DNA of 64,000 nt. Origin: Archangium violaceum (GTDB lineage: Bacteria > Myxococcota > Myxococcia > Myxococcales > Myxococcaceae). Shown here one piece after another: positions 1 through 7,975 of this stretch. The position numbers were made by a program, and so were the translations under genes. Within the stretch, counting starts at the first letter, position 1; every line of letters starts with the position of its first letter. Under the pieces are notes generated by a model. It was not told where the DNA came from, searched no databases, and saw only the letters and a list, made by a program, of their open reading frames with translations. The stretch covers positions 7,422,001-7,486,000 of the forward strand of contig NZ_CP069396.1 of the NCBI RefSeq assembly GCF_016887565.1, given 5' to 3'.

Positions 1-11
1 GCACCGGGGCG

Positions 12-974
12 TCACCAGGAGGCCGTGACGCCCGCGAGGATGCTGGAGTAGGTGTCCTGGGCCAGGCCTCCCTCGGACCAACCGCGCCGAGTGCCCGCTC
101 CCGAGAAGCGGTCCACGTAGTGCTCCAGCCGGAAGCGCGCGGAGTAGCCGAGCGGGCCCCAGAGGTCGCCCGCCACGCCCAGCTCCGCCGCCCAGCCGAT
201 GCTCGACACCGACTCGCCGTAGTCGAGCACCTCCGCGAGCCGCGAGCCGTCCTCTTCACCACCCAGTGCCCGCCCGGGGTTGGGCCTCAGGAAGAGCTGG
301 CCCGCCCCCTGGATGCGCACCGCGCTCATCAGCGGCACCGACACATCCACCCCCACCGCCGGGTAGAAGCGGTGCACCACCGGCAGCGGGCTCTCCACTG
401 AATTCTCCGCGTCGAACTCCCGGCCGAGCGCCCCCAGCCGGATGCCCGCGTAGCCCCACAGCGGCGTTCCCGTCGTCCCCAGGTCGAAGAAGTAGCGGTA
501 CGCGAGCATGGCCCCGTAGGTCGTGTCCGTCGCGAACACCTCGCGCTCGGGCGTGGAGCCCACGGGCGTCGACACCTGCACCGTCGTCTTCGCGAAGCTC
601 CGCTGGTACGCCAGCGTGAGCCCCACCCCGCGCAGCAGCGACGGCCAGTGCGCCAGGGGGAACACCTCCGCCTCCGCGACGATCCCCACGTAGGGCACCG
701 TCGAGTCGAAGTCCACGGTGTCGTCGCCAATCCGCTGATCCGCGGGCCGCGCGTCGTACACGGCGCACGAGGACACCCCCGGCCGCGCGCAGTAGTTGCG
801 CCACGTCCCCGCCGCCCCGAGGAACACCCTCAGCCTCGGGGGCAACCGGGCCCCGGGCGCTTCCTGGGAAGCCGCGGCGGGAGCCGGCTCCCCGCTACCT
901 GGCGCCTCCTCCCCGGCGAGCGCGACTGTCGAGGAGAGCACCGCGAGACACATCCAGCGTCCGGAGGCCTTCAT
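12..974 (-). CDS. Predicted outer-membrane beta-barrel protein
   Basis: A 320-aa exported protein. The N-terminus is a classic signal peptide (MKASGRWMCLAVLSSTVALA, then GEE). It is followed by a Pro/Ala/Glu-rich linker of about 20 residues and then alternating hydrophobic and aromatic segments with Gly/Tyr-rich strands (for example YVGIVAEAEVF and YGAMLAYRYFFDL). The chain ends in a C-terminal aromatic, ...GVTASW, as expected for BAM-recognised barrels. Two cysteines near residues 63 and 70 could form a loop disulfide. It lies 47 bp downstream of the AI-2E family gene on the same strand and may be co-transcribed. No specific family was recognised; porin or adhesin-type barrel are both possible. 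Confidence 0.6.
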   Translation of the reverse strand: MKASGRWMCLAVLSSTVALAGEEAPGSGEPAPAAASQEAPGARLPPRLRVFLGAAGTWRNYCARPGVSSCAVYDARPADQRIGDDTVDFDSTVPYVGIVAEAEVFPLAHWPSLLRGVGLTLAYQRSFAKTTVQVSTPVGSTPEREVFATDTTYGAMLAYRYFFDLGTTGTPLWGYAGIRLGALGREFDAENSVESPLPVVHRFYPAVGVDVSVPLMSAVRIQGAGQLFLRPNPGRALGGEEDGSRLAEVLDYGESVSSIGWAAELGVAGDLWGPLGYSARFRLEHYVDRFSGAGTRRGWSEGGLAQDTYSSILAGVTASW

Positions 975-1021
975 GAATGCCGGGCAGCCTCACCCACCGC
1001 GCGGGCGATTGTCCACGGTCA

Positions 1022-2167
1022 TCAACCCTCGACCACCGTGGGCCCGGACGCCGTCACCGCCTGCGGCGCCACCACCACCGGCGACACCATGGACGCGGAC
1101 TCGGTCACCACCACCGGCTGGGACACCGGCGGCACCTTCAGGAAGTCGCGCCGGTAGATGCGCACCATGGCCATGAAGAGCGACGCGATGAGCGGCCCCA
1201 CCAGCAGCCCCATCATCCCGAACACCGCCAGCCCTCCGAACATGGACAGGAAGACGAGCAGCGGGTGCAGCGTCATGCGCGAGCCACACAGCCTCGGCCG
1301 GATGACGTTGTCGATGCTGCCCACCACGAAGGCACCCCAGGCCAGCAGGAAGACACCCTCGTTCACCCGGCCCATCAGCACCAGCACCGCGCCGATGGGT
1401 CCCCAGACGAGCGCCGTGCCTCCCACCGGCACCATCGCCACCAGCACCATCGCCGCGCCCCACACGCCCGCGTGCGGCACCCTCGCCAGCATCAGCCCCA
1501 CCACCCCCAGCGCCCCCTGCACCAGCGCGGTGATGGTGTTGCCATAGATGATGGCGTGCGCCACGTCGGTGAACTCCTGCGCGAACGCCTGGGTGTAGCG
1601 CCTGTCGAGCGGGATGAGCTGCGTGGCCTCGGCCCACAGGCGGCGGCCATCCAGGAAGAAGTAGTACATGGCCACCGTCATCAGGAACAGATCGATGACC
1701 AGCGCCGTGCCAGCCCCCAGCAGATCACTGAGCACCGAGGCCCCGCTGGCCATGGCCCCCGCCAGCGCCTGCTCCGTCTGCGGGGTCGCCGGCACGTAGC
1801 GCCGCAGCCCGCGCGGCAGGTTCAGGTTCGCGGCCAGCTGCCGCAGGTCCATCCGGTCCAGCACGTCCTGCGTGTGCTCCATCAGCCCCAGCACCTCGCG
1901 AGCCACCAGCCACCCCACCACCGCCAGCGGCGCGAGGATGAGCAGGAAGATCGCCACGGTGGACAGGCCCGCGCACACCGACGGGTAGTTTCTCAACCGG
2001 GTGCGGAACAGGATGTCCTGAAGGGGCAGGAACAGGACGACGAGGAAGCCGCCCAGCAGCACCGGCATCAGGAACGGAAGAAGAATTCTCGAGAAGAGAA
2101 TCAACGCCAGGCCGAACAACCCGGCGAAGATAAGATTGGACCACCGCTTGGTGTCTAAACCCGTCAC
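1022..2167 (-). CDS. AI-2E family (PerM-like) membrane protein
   Basis: About 381 aa, a multi-pass inner-membrane protein of the AI-2E/PerM family. Members are proposed to be transporters or exporters, and the AI-2 assignment itself is weak. N-terminal hydrophobic pairs (IFAGLFGLALILF, FLMPVLLGGFLVVLFLPL) are followed by a soluble segment and then the family-typical C-terminal helices. These include the Gly/Pro-rich stretch around ARVPHAGVWGAAMVLVAMVPVGGTA and the conserved ...GSIDNVIRPRL and FLSMFGGLAVFG motifs. The GTG at 2167 (VTGLDTKRW) is chosen because the in-frame sequence upstream is Arg/Pro-rich and unlike the family start; a purine-rich stretch precedes the GTG. The C-terminal tail (about 35 residues, Val/Pro-rich) is cytosolic and unconserved-looking. 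Confidence 0.85.
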   Translation of the reverse strand: MTGLDTKRWSNLIFAGLFGLALILFSRILLPFLMPVLLGGFLVVLFLPLQDILFRTRLRNYPSVCAGLSTVAIFLLILAPLAVVGWLVAREVLGLMEHTQDVLDRMDLRQLAANLNLPRGLRRYVPATPQTEQALAGAMASGASVLSDLLGAGTALVIDLFLMTVAMYYFFLDGRRLWAEATQLIPLDRRYTQAFAQEFTDVAHAIIYGNTITALVQGALGVVGLMLARVPHAGVWGAAMVLVAMVPVGGTALVWGPIGAVLVLMGRVNEGVFLLAWGAFVVGSIDNVIRPRLCGSRMTLHPLLVFLSMFGGLAVFGMMGLLVGPLIASLFMAMVRIYRRDFLKVPPVSQPVVVTESASMVSPVVVAPQAVTASGPTVVEG

Positions 2168-2268
2168 GCCCCCACCCCTCACCCACGCAACCCGCCCAGG
2201 ACGCGACAGAACGTAGGAACGTCGCTTCACTGCGGGAAGCCCGGGCTCCACCCCGAGGTAGTCGATCC

Positions 2269-2763
2269 ATGACTTCTGGACGCTTCTGGTTCCCCACCTT
2301 CGTCCTCTCGTTCACGGGAGCCGCGCTGCTGGCCTCCGCTGGATGTGGCGGTACGTCGCGGGGTTGCCTCCAATGTCCTCCCATGGAGGGTCTCTATGCC
2401 CTGGAGCTCGAGCCGGGGACGCTTCCTTCGAGCTGCAACGGAGTGACGGTGGAGCTGCCCGAGGGGCCCCTGGAGGTGACGCGTCGGGGTGGAGACATCA
2501 CCGCCACGCTGGACGGCGTGACGCTGCGCGGCACGCTCTACGATACGTACGACTTCGGCCTGGTGGGAGGCGGCGCGGAACCGACGGACGGCGGCACGGT
2601 CGGGCCCGAGTCGTCGAGCCTCACCGGTCGCTACATCCCAGCGGTGGGTGATGGAGGGGTGCCCCGACTGGAGGGCGACTGGCAGGGGAACTTCGCGAGC
2701 AGCTCGGCCGGGGGGACCCGGCGGTGCTCGGTGACCCGCTCCTTCACGGCGACCCGCCAGTAG
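2269..2763 (+). CDS. Small lipoprotein, function unknown
   Basis: A 164-aa predicted lipoprotein. The signal sequence ends in the lipobox LLASAGC (Cys near residue 26), so the mature protein is anchored and probably periplasmic or on the outer membrane. The mature part is Gly/Asp-rich with four further cysteines (CLQC, SSC, RRC), a pattern common in myxobacterial surface lipoproteins. It is divergent from the AI-2E family gene (101 bp between starts) and convergent with the small basic protein. No recognised domain; the repeated VTLRGTLYD-like strands suggest a small beta fold. Confidence 0.65.
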   Translation: MTSGRFWFPTFVLSFTGAALLASAGCGGTSRGCLQCPPMEGLYALELEPGTLPSSCNGVTVELPEGPLEVTRRGGDITATLDGVTLRGTLYDTYDFGLVGGGAEPTDGGTVGPESSSLTGRYIPAVGDGGVPRLEGDWQGNFASSSAGGTRRCSVTRSFTATRQ

Positions 2764-2811
2764 GCAGGCGGGCGTGCTCGCGTGGAGCGGGGCCGGCGAG
2801 ACCGGGGCGGA

Positions 2812-2922
2812 CTACTTCTTCTCGCCCTCGGCGGCCTTGGCGGCCTTGCGCTTCTCCTGGCGCTTCCACTTCTGACGGATCTTGTGCTGAACGCGACGGT
2901 GCTTGCTCTTGCTACGGGCCAT
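2812..2922 (-). CDS. 36-aa highly basic small protein
   Basis: Reading from the ATG at 2922 gives MARSKSKHRRVQHKIRQKW and then a Lys/Arg/Glu/Ala-rich helix ending KAAEGEKK. The ATG is preceded by a good Shine-Dalgarno (AGGAGA seven bases upstream); the frame upstream is open, but that part reads as low-complexity Arg/Pro sequence and I leave it out. More than 40% of residues are basic, so nucleic-acid or ribosome binding is likely. The style resembles short ribosome-associated basic peptides of GC-rich bacteria, but no named family is assigned. It stops 48 bp from the convergent lipoprotein gene. Confidence 0.6.
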   Translation of the reverse strand: MARSKSKHRRVQHKIRQKWKRQEKRKAAKAAEGEKK

Positions 2923-2962
2923 GTAGGTGTCTCCTGGATGGAGGTAGGAACGAAAAGGGGGC

Positions 2963-4303
2963 CTAACTACCAGAACTTCCCCCGGAAGAGGAGTCCTCGA
3001 TGTCGTCCGGGGCCGGACGTGTAGGGAACGGGATGCCCTCCGCCCCTCTGACTTCGGTGGGCAACACCGCGCCGGCCCGAACCTCTCCCTCCTTGTCCAC
3101 ATCCGCCGGCTTCTCGCGGGCCACGGGAGCGCTCGTCTGCTGGGGGCGCTTCTTCACCGAGGCGAAGATGGGCCGGCAGGCCTGCACGAAGCGCCGCACC
3201 TCGTCCAGCGGCAGCGCCGGGACGAAGTTGTCGTTCACCCCCTTCATGGAGGTGGCCATGCACATGGAGTTGAGGATGGCCTCCTCGGTGGCCTCCATCA
3301 CCGCCTCGTAGAGGGGATCCAGGCGCTGATCCAGGAGGATCTTCAGCTTGTAGACCATCTTCTGGGTGCGCCGGGGGATGATGTTGGCGGTGGAGAAGCC
3401 CACGACGATCTCCCCCGAGCCGTGCGCCGCGTAGCTGCCCACCCGGCCGATGCCCAGCGCCACGCGCTTGCACAGGCGGTTGATCTGATGGCTGAGCAGA
3501 GGGGCGTCCGTGGCCACCACGGCGATGATGGAGCCGTACGTCTGCCCGCGCCGGGGCGTGTCCTTGAACTTCTCGGCGAGCACCTCGCCCACGGGCAGGC
3601 CGCCCACGCGCAGGTTGTGCATCTTGCCGAAGTTGGACATCACCAGCACGCCCAGGGTGTAGCCGCCGAGGGCCTCGGGCAGCTTGCGCGAGGCGGTGCC
3701 GATGCCGCCCTTGAAGTCGCACGTCACCATGCCGGTGCCGCCGCCCACGTTGCCCTCGGGTACCGGGCCCTCCGAGGCGTTGCGGATGGCCTCGTAGACG
3801 TGCTCGGCGCGCACGTGCCGGCCGGCGATGTCGTTGAGGTAGCTGTCGTCGCACTCGCCGACGATGGGGATGATGACGTCGTGCTCGTCCCCGATGCCCG
3901 GGTAGCGCTCCACCATGTGGCGGGCCATGCCATCGGCCACCGCGCCCACGGACATGGTGTTGGTGAGGAGGATGGGCGTCTCGACGAGCCCCCACTCCAT
4001 GAGCTGCGTCATGCCGGAGACCTCGCCGGCCCCGTTGAGCACGAAGCCCCCCCCGTTCATGCGCTCCATGAAGATGTTGCCCCGGTTGGGGAGGATGGCG
4101 GTGACGCCCGTGCGCACGGGCCCGTGACCGGGCCGCAACGGCCCCTCGCCCCGGATGATGGTGCTGTGCCCGACGAGCACCCCCTCCACGTCGGTGATGG
4201 CGTTGTGCCGGCCGGTCTTGAAGCGGCCGAGCGGGATGCCCAGCTCCCGGGCTCGCACGCGCTTCTCGGTGGACTCCGTCTCGGGTGGGTTGGCCATGGG
4301 CAT
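2963..4303 (-). CDS. P1 family (DmpA/S58) aminopeptidase-like protein
   Basis: About 446 aa. A self-processing N-terminal-nucleophile peptidase of family S58 (L-aminopeptidase/D-esterase). Family hallmarks are visible in order: ITDVEGVLVGHSTI and RTGVTAILP near the N-terminus, GGGFVLNGAGEVSG, LTNTMSVGAV, NVGGGTGM, then VLVMSNFG, and YGSIIAVVATDAPLL. In DmpA the cleavage and nucleophile are the Gly-Ser pair of this last motif. The C-terminal 65 residues are Pro/Glu/Ser-rich and extend past the usual fold (about 370 aa). ATG 4303 is used; ATG 4297 is equally possible. The gene follows the TetR gene by 26 bp, so the regulator may control it. Cytoplasmic: no signal peptide. Confidence 0.85.
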   Translation of the reverse strand: MPMANPPETESTEKRVRARELGIPLGRFKTGRHNAITDVEGVLVGHSTIIRGEGPLRPGHGPVRTGVTAILPNRGNIFMERMNGGGFVLNGAGEVSGMTQLMEWGLVETPILLTNTMSVGAVADGMARHMVERYPGIGDEHDVIIPIVGECDDSYLNDIAGRHVRAEHVYEAIRNASEGPVPEGNVGGGTGMVTCDFKGGIGTASRKLPEALGGYTLGVLVMSNFGKMHNLRVGGLPVGEVLAEKFKDTPRRGQTYGSIIAVVATDAPLLSHQINRLCKRVALGIGRVGSYAAHGSGEIVVGFSTANIIPRRTQKMVYKLKILLDQRLDPLYEAVMEATEEAILNSMCMATSMKGVNDNFVPALPLDEVRRFVQACRPIFASVKKRPQQTSAPVAREKPADVDKEGEVRAGAVLPTEVRGAEGIPFPTRPAPDDIEDSSSGGSSGS

Positions 4304-4329
4304 GCAACCTAGCCGAGGCGCACCCTCCG

Positions 4330-4977
4330 TCAATCGCTCGTTGAGCGCGCCAGCCCGTGCAACAACACACGCACGGTCTGCTCGGCCAGTGCCTCGGCCT
4401 GGGCCACGGTGGTGATACCCGAGCGCGCCAACAGCCCGTCCACCAGCAGTGACGCCAGCCCGTGCACCATCGACCAGCACGACAGCGCGAGCGGCTGGGT
4501 GTCTCCCTCGCGCACCATGCCCGCCCTCTGCGCCTCGGCGAGGGAGCCCACCAGCAGCCCGAAGGAATCGGTGTCCCCGCCCGCCTCGCCCAGGTCCGGT
4601 GGATGGGAGAAGTGCGGCCCGAACATCACCCGGAAGTGCGCGGGATGCTCCATGGCGAAGAGGACATAGGCCACGCCGCAGGCGAGCAGCCGTCCGTCGG
4701 GTGTCGTCTCGCGAACCATGCGCTCCTTCATCCGGGCCGTCATGGCGCGGAAGCCCTCCTCGGCCACGGCCGCCAGCAGCGCCTCCTTGTCCGGGAAGTG
4801 CCGGTACGGCGCCGCGTGCGTCACCCCCGCCCGCCGGGCCACCTCCCGGAGCGACAGGGCCCCGAAGCCCTCCTCGGAGATGAGCGCCAGCGAGGCATCC
4901 AGCAGGGCCCGCCTCAAGTCGCCATGGTGGTAGCGTGGCTTGTCCGCCGTCTTCTTCCGGGTGCCTCGGGTGGCCAT
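4330..4977 (-). CDS. TetR/AcrR family transcriptional regulator
   Basis: A 215-aa repressor-type regulator. The N-terminal helix-turn-helix is clear: RRALLDASLALISEEGFGALSLREVARRAGVTHAAPYRHFPDKEALLAAV (residues about 22-70). The C-terminal ligand-binding helical domain contains the WHG-type signature around SCWSMVHGLASLLVDG. The start at ATG 4977 has a strong Shine-Dalgarno (GAGGAGGAAGGC); a TTG 18 bases upstream is in frame but would sit inside it. It is transcribed away from the carotenoid oxygenase with 140 bp between starts and is followed by the P1 peptidase, so it may control both. The ligand is unknown. Confidence 0.88.
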   Translation of the reverse strand: MATRGTRKKTADKPRYHHGDLRRALLDASLALISEEGFGALSLREVARRAGVTHAAPYRHFPDKEALLAAVAEEGFRAMTARMKERMVRETTPDGRLLACGVAYVLFAMEHPAHFRVMFGPHFSHPPDLGEAGGDTDSFGLLVGSLAEAQRAGMVREGDTQPLALSCWSMVHGLASLLVDGLLARSGITTVAQAEALAEQTVRVLLHGLARSTSD

Positions 4978-5038
4978 GCCTTCCTCCTCGCTCAACGGGC
5001 GTCACCGTGCAAGATGTAGTCACTGCCTACTCTGAATG

Positions 5039-5067
5039 TTGACGCCGGAAACTTCAATGTTTACAAC
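5039..5067 (+). promoter_or_regulatory. Sigma-70-like promoter for the carotenoid oxygenase gene
   Basis: TTGACG (5039-5044) and TACAAC (5062-5067) are separated by 17 bases, close to the vegetative consensus, and the element stands out as AT-rich against its surroundings. It lies about 50 bp upstream of the start at 5118. A Shine-Dalgarno GGAGGAG sits at 5104-5110. The pentamers TGACG (5040-5044) and CGTCA (5067-5071) form an inverted pair flanking the spacer, which is a possible TetR operator, though weak. Confidence 0.4.
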
Positions 5068-5117
5068 GTCATCATGAACGGTGGCCATCAGGGCGCCCGA
5101 ATCGGAGGAGACACGAG

Positions 5118-6554
5118 ATGACGAGCACGGCGATGAAGCTTTCCCCTCCCGGGCAGCCGGGCTGGCGTGGAGCCTTCCGTGACTTCACGAAGGACCATGG
5201 CTTCCAGCCGCTCCGGGTGGAGGGCAAGCTGCCGGAGGATCTGCGGGGCACGCTGATGCGGGTGGGGCCGGTGAGCTTCGGCGTGGGAGAGGAGCGCTAC
5301 AAGCACTGGTTCGACGGGGACGGCGGCATCCTGGCGGTGCGCTTCGACGGCAGCGGCGCTCAAGGGGCGGCACGGCGGATCGACACTCCGAGCATGAGGG
5401 CCGAGCGCGAGGCGGGAAGGATCATCAGCAGCAGCTACGGCACGGCGGTCCCTCTGTGGCGGAAGCTGAGGCACGGCGGGAAGAAGAGGAACGCGGCGAA
5501 CACCTCGGTGATGGGGTGGAACGGGCGGATCTTCGCGCTGTACGAGGGGGATGTGCCCACGGAGCTGTCCCCCGAGGATCTGCACACCCTGGGCGAGACG
5601 AACCTGGGGGTCATCGAGGGAACCTTCTCCGCGCACCCGCACCGGGTGCCGGGGCGCGAGGCGACGTACAACTTCGGCATGAAGTACGGCCGCGTCACCA
5701 CGCTGGAGCTGTACGAGCTGCCAGACGGAGGGGCGGCGCGCCACCTGGGCCAGGTGCCCCTGCCCGGGCCGACGATGATCCACGACTACATCGCCACCGA
5801 GCGGCACCTGATCTTCTTCGTGACGCCGCTGCGGCTGAACGTCTTCCGGATGCTGCTGGGGATGGGGGCCTATTCGGAGAACCTGGAGTGGCGGCCGGAG
5901 TTGGGGACGCAGGTGCTGGTCATCCCTATCGACGACGTGGCGAACCCGGTGCGCATCGAGACGGAGCCGCTCTACACGTGGCACTTCGCCAACGCGTACG
6001 AGCGGGAGGACGGGAGCCTGGTGGTGGACTACGTGCGCTACCCGGACTTCGGCACGAACGCGTGGCTGCGCGAGCTGGCGCACGGAGTGCCGTCGACGAA
6101 CGCACGGGGCCGGCTGCACCGGGCGACGGTGGACCTGAAGGCACGCACCTTCCGCAGCGAGGAGCGCTCGACCCTGTCCTCCGAGTTCCCCCGGGTGGCG
6201 CCGCGGGTGCAGACACGGGAGCACCGCTACATCTACCTGGGAGTGCACTCGGGGCCGGAGTCGGAGCGAGGGCTGTTCGACACGGTGGTGAAGGTGGACA
6301 TGACGACGGGGCGGGAGGAGCGCTTCGGGCTGGGAGACGCGCAGTACCCCACGGAGCCGGTATTCGTGCCGAGAGCGGGAGCCACGGAGGAGGACGACGG
6401 CTACGTCCTGGCACAGGTGTACGACGCACCGAGCGACCAGACGAACGTGGTGGTGCTGGACGCGAGGAACCCGGGAGCGGAGCCGCTGGCGAGGGCGTGG
6501 TTCGATCACGCCTTCCCGGTCACCTTCCACGGCGGCTTCATGCCAAGGAAGTAA
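5118..6554 (+). CDS. Carotenoid cleavage oxygenase (RPE65/CCD family)
   Basis: A 478-aa Fe(II)-dependent seven-bladed propeller dioxygenase that cleaves carotenoids or apocarotenoids. The N-terminal LPEDLRGTLMRVGP and YKHWFDGDGG motifs are typical. The four iron-binding histidines can be placed: H173 (SAHPH), H222 (MIHDY), H289 (TWHFANAYE) and H471 (FHGGF). Length is normal for the bacterial family. No signal peptide. Divergent from the TetR regulator with a promoter-like element between, so local repression is plausible. Myxobacteria make light-induced carotenoids; the actual substrate cannot be read from the sequence. Confidence 0.9.
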   Translation: MTSTAMKLSPPGQPGWRGAFRDFTKDHGFQPLRVEGKLPEDLRGTLMRVGPVSFGVGEERYKHWFDGDGGILAVRFDGSGAQGAARRIDTPSMRAEREAGRIISSSYGTAVPLWRKLRHGGKKRNAANTSVMGWNGRIFALYEGDVPTELSPEDLHTLGETNLGVIEGTFSAHPHRVPGREATYNFGMKYGRVTTLELYELPDGGAARHLGQVPLPGPTMIHDYIATERHLIFFVTPLRLNVFRMLLGMGAYSENLEWRPELGTQVLVIPIDDVANPVRIETEPLYTWHFANAYEREDGSLVVDYVRYPDFGTNAWLRELAHGVPSTNARGRLHRATVDLKARTFRSEERSTLSSEFPRVAPRVQTREHRYIYLGVHSGPESERGLFDTVVKVDMTTGREERFGLGDAQYPTEPVFVPRAGATEEDDGYVLAQVYDAPSDQTNVVVLDARNPGAEPLARAWFDHAFPVTFHGGFMPRK

Positions 6555-6584
6555 ACCCCATCAAGAAGTAAACCCCACCAACAA

Positions 6585-6617
6585 CCCCTCCCCTCTCCCT
6601 CTGGGAGAGGGACGGGG
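6585..6617. repeat. Palindromic intergenic element between convergent genes
   Basis: CCCTCTCCC (6591-6599), three-base loop, GGGAGAGGG (6603-6611) is a perfect 9-bp stem. It is extended by CCCC (6585-6588) pairing with GGGG (6614-6617) across a two-base mismatch. This CCCTCTCCC/GGGAGAGGG palindrome followed by ACGGGGTGAGGG is a widely dispersed intergenic type in GC-rich proteobacterial genomes. Here it lies in the 108-bp gap between convergent genes, where it could act as a two-way transcription stop. It has no T-run. Confidence 0.5.
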
Positions 6618-6662
6618 TGAGGGTATCCGCCCCAAGGGTTGCCCCGAGAGCACCCTCCTCCG

Positions 6663-7769
6663 TCACCGAGAGTCCCACGCCGCTTCACGCAGAACACCGT
6701 GGTGCTGATGGGGAGACATATCCCGAGCAATGGAGCCCTGGCCGTCATCGAGGGGCCAATAACCCACGAGGCCCGGAGCGTCCTTCTTCGGGGCGCGCTG
6801 CATATCCGAGCGGATCTCCTCCTGGGAACGAGGGACGTTCCAGATGAGCACGTCCCGCATGTCGCCCTGAAAGAAACGCTCTCCGCCGCCGCCTCTGGCG
6901 CCAATGGCCCAGGGGGCGGAGAAGGAGTGGACGACATCGGGCGGTTGGGGAGTGGAAACCAACAACTCGCCATTGCGATAGAGGAGCCACTGCGCGCCAT
7001 CGTAGACGCCAGCCAGGTGGATCCACTGTCCCACGTCCGAGCTGGGGACACGGGCAACGGCGGAATGATCCCCTCCATCCCAGGAACCCACCTGGTACGT
7101 CCCATTCACGATGCGGAAGAAGATCTCGCGCGGGGGGCTGAGGATGTACCCATGGGCGACGATGTCGCGCAGACCGTCCAGGGCGAGGGGCCGGATCCAG
7201 GCCTCGAGGGTGATGGGGCCCTCGATGTTCAGGGAGCGTGGGTTGCCCAGGTCGATGTAGGAAGCCGTTCCATCGAAGTGCAGGAACCCGGCATCTCCCG
7301 AGCCCCCGGTGCCCGGGTCGCGATGAGCGCGGGCGACGAGGGCAACGGTCAGGGTGATGAAGAGGATGCCCGCGGCCAGGGCGACGGCCCACCAGGGGAA
7401 GCGCTTGCCGCGAACCGGCTCGACGGGGCGTGAGACCTGGATGGCCACCGCGGGTCCGAGGGAGAACTCCTCGTCGGGGTGCTCCACGTTCACGACGGAC
7501 GGATGGAAGGAATAGGTGCCATCGGGAGTGCCAGGGGGGACGGCCACCTGGACGGTGTATTGGAGGGTGCCATCCGAGGGGAGGTCGCGCTCGGGCTCTC
7601 CCACGAGCGTCAGCCACTCCTTGCGCGCGGCCCCCTCGGGCTCGATCAGCACCCGGGCCCGAACCGGCCGGCCGATGGAATTGGTGACCGTGAAGGAGAT
7701 CTCACCCCGAGCCGCTCCATCCAGTTGGACTGATGGAGTGGACGTGGTGATGGCGAAACTCCGACCCAT
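6663..7769 (-). CDS. Membrane-anchored LamG/concanavalin-like domain protein
   Basis: A 368-aa bitopic protein. Residues 1-115 look like an Ig-like or CARDB-type beta domain (EISFTVTNSIGRPVRARV; LQYTVQVAVPPGTPDGTYSF). One membrane segment follows at about 125-148 (PWWAVALAAGILFITLTVALVA). The C-terminal part is a LamG-like jellyroll: LHFDGTASYIDLGN, FTLEAWIRP-type strand (ITLEAWIRPL), WIHLAGVYDG, LYRNGELL, MRDVLIWNVPRSQEEI and LVGYWPLDDG. No cleavable signal peptide, so the Ig-like part is probably cytoplasmic and LamG exported. The start has an AGGAGG site five bases upstream. Divergent from the TssBC-like gene, sharing a 206-bp intergenic region. Confidence 0.75.
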   Translation of the reverse strand: MGRSFAITTSTPSVQLDGAARGEISFTVTNSIGRPVRARVLIEPEGAARKEWLTLVGEPERDLPSDGTLQYTVQVAVPPGTPDGTYSFHPSVVNVEHPDEEFSLGPAVAIQVSRPVEPVRGKRFPWWAVALAAGILFITLTVALVARAHRDPGTGGSGDAGFLHFDGTASYIDLGNPRSLNIEGPITLEAWIRPLALDGLRDIVAHGYILSPPREIFFRIVNGTYQVGSWDGGDHSAVARVPSSDVGQWIHLAGVYDGAQWLLYRNGELLVSTPQPPDVVHSFSAPWAIGARGGGGERFFQGDMRDVLIWNVPRSQEEIRSDMQRAPKKDAPGLVGYWPLDDGQGSIARDMSPHQHHGVLREAAWDSR

Positions 7770-7975
7770 GCGTGCCTCCTGGGAGACCCTGGATGTGTCC
7801 CCTTCAACGAAGGTGGACAGGGCCGGAAGAGCACGTGACGGATGGACGGGACGTATCGAGCCACCTCAACCGGGCGGGCAGCCTTGCAGCGCCCCTGGGT
7901 GCCGGCGGCCTGAACCCTGTACGCTCGGCTGGCGCTGGTCCGCGACGCTCCACCCCGAAGCCCGACGAAGGTCAC

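Noticed and set aside
2963-5023. A long frame continuing upstream of the P1 peptidase through the TetR gene
   Set aside because: The upstream part is out of frame with TetR and is Arg/Gly-rich noise; the peptidase starts at 4303 or 4297.
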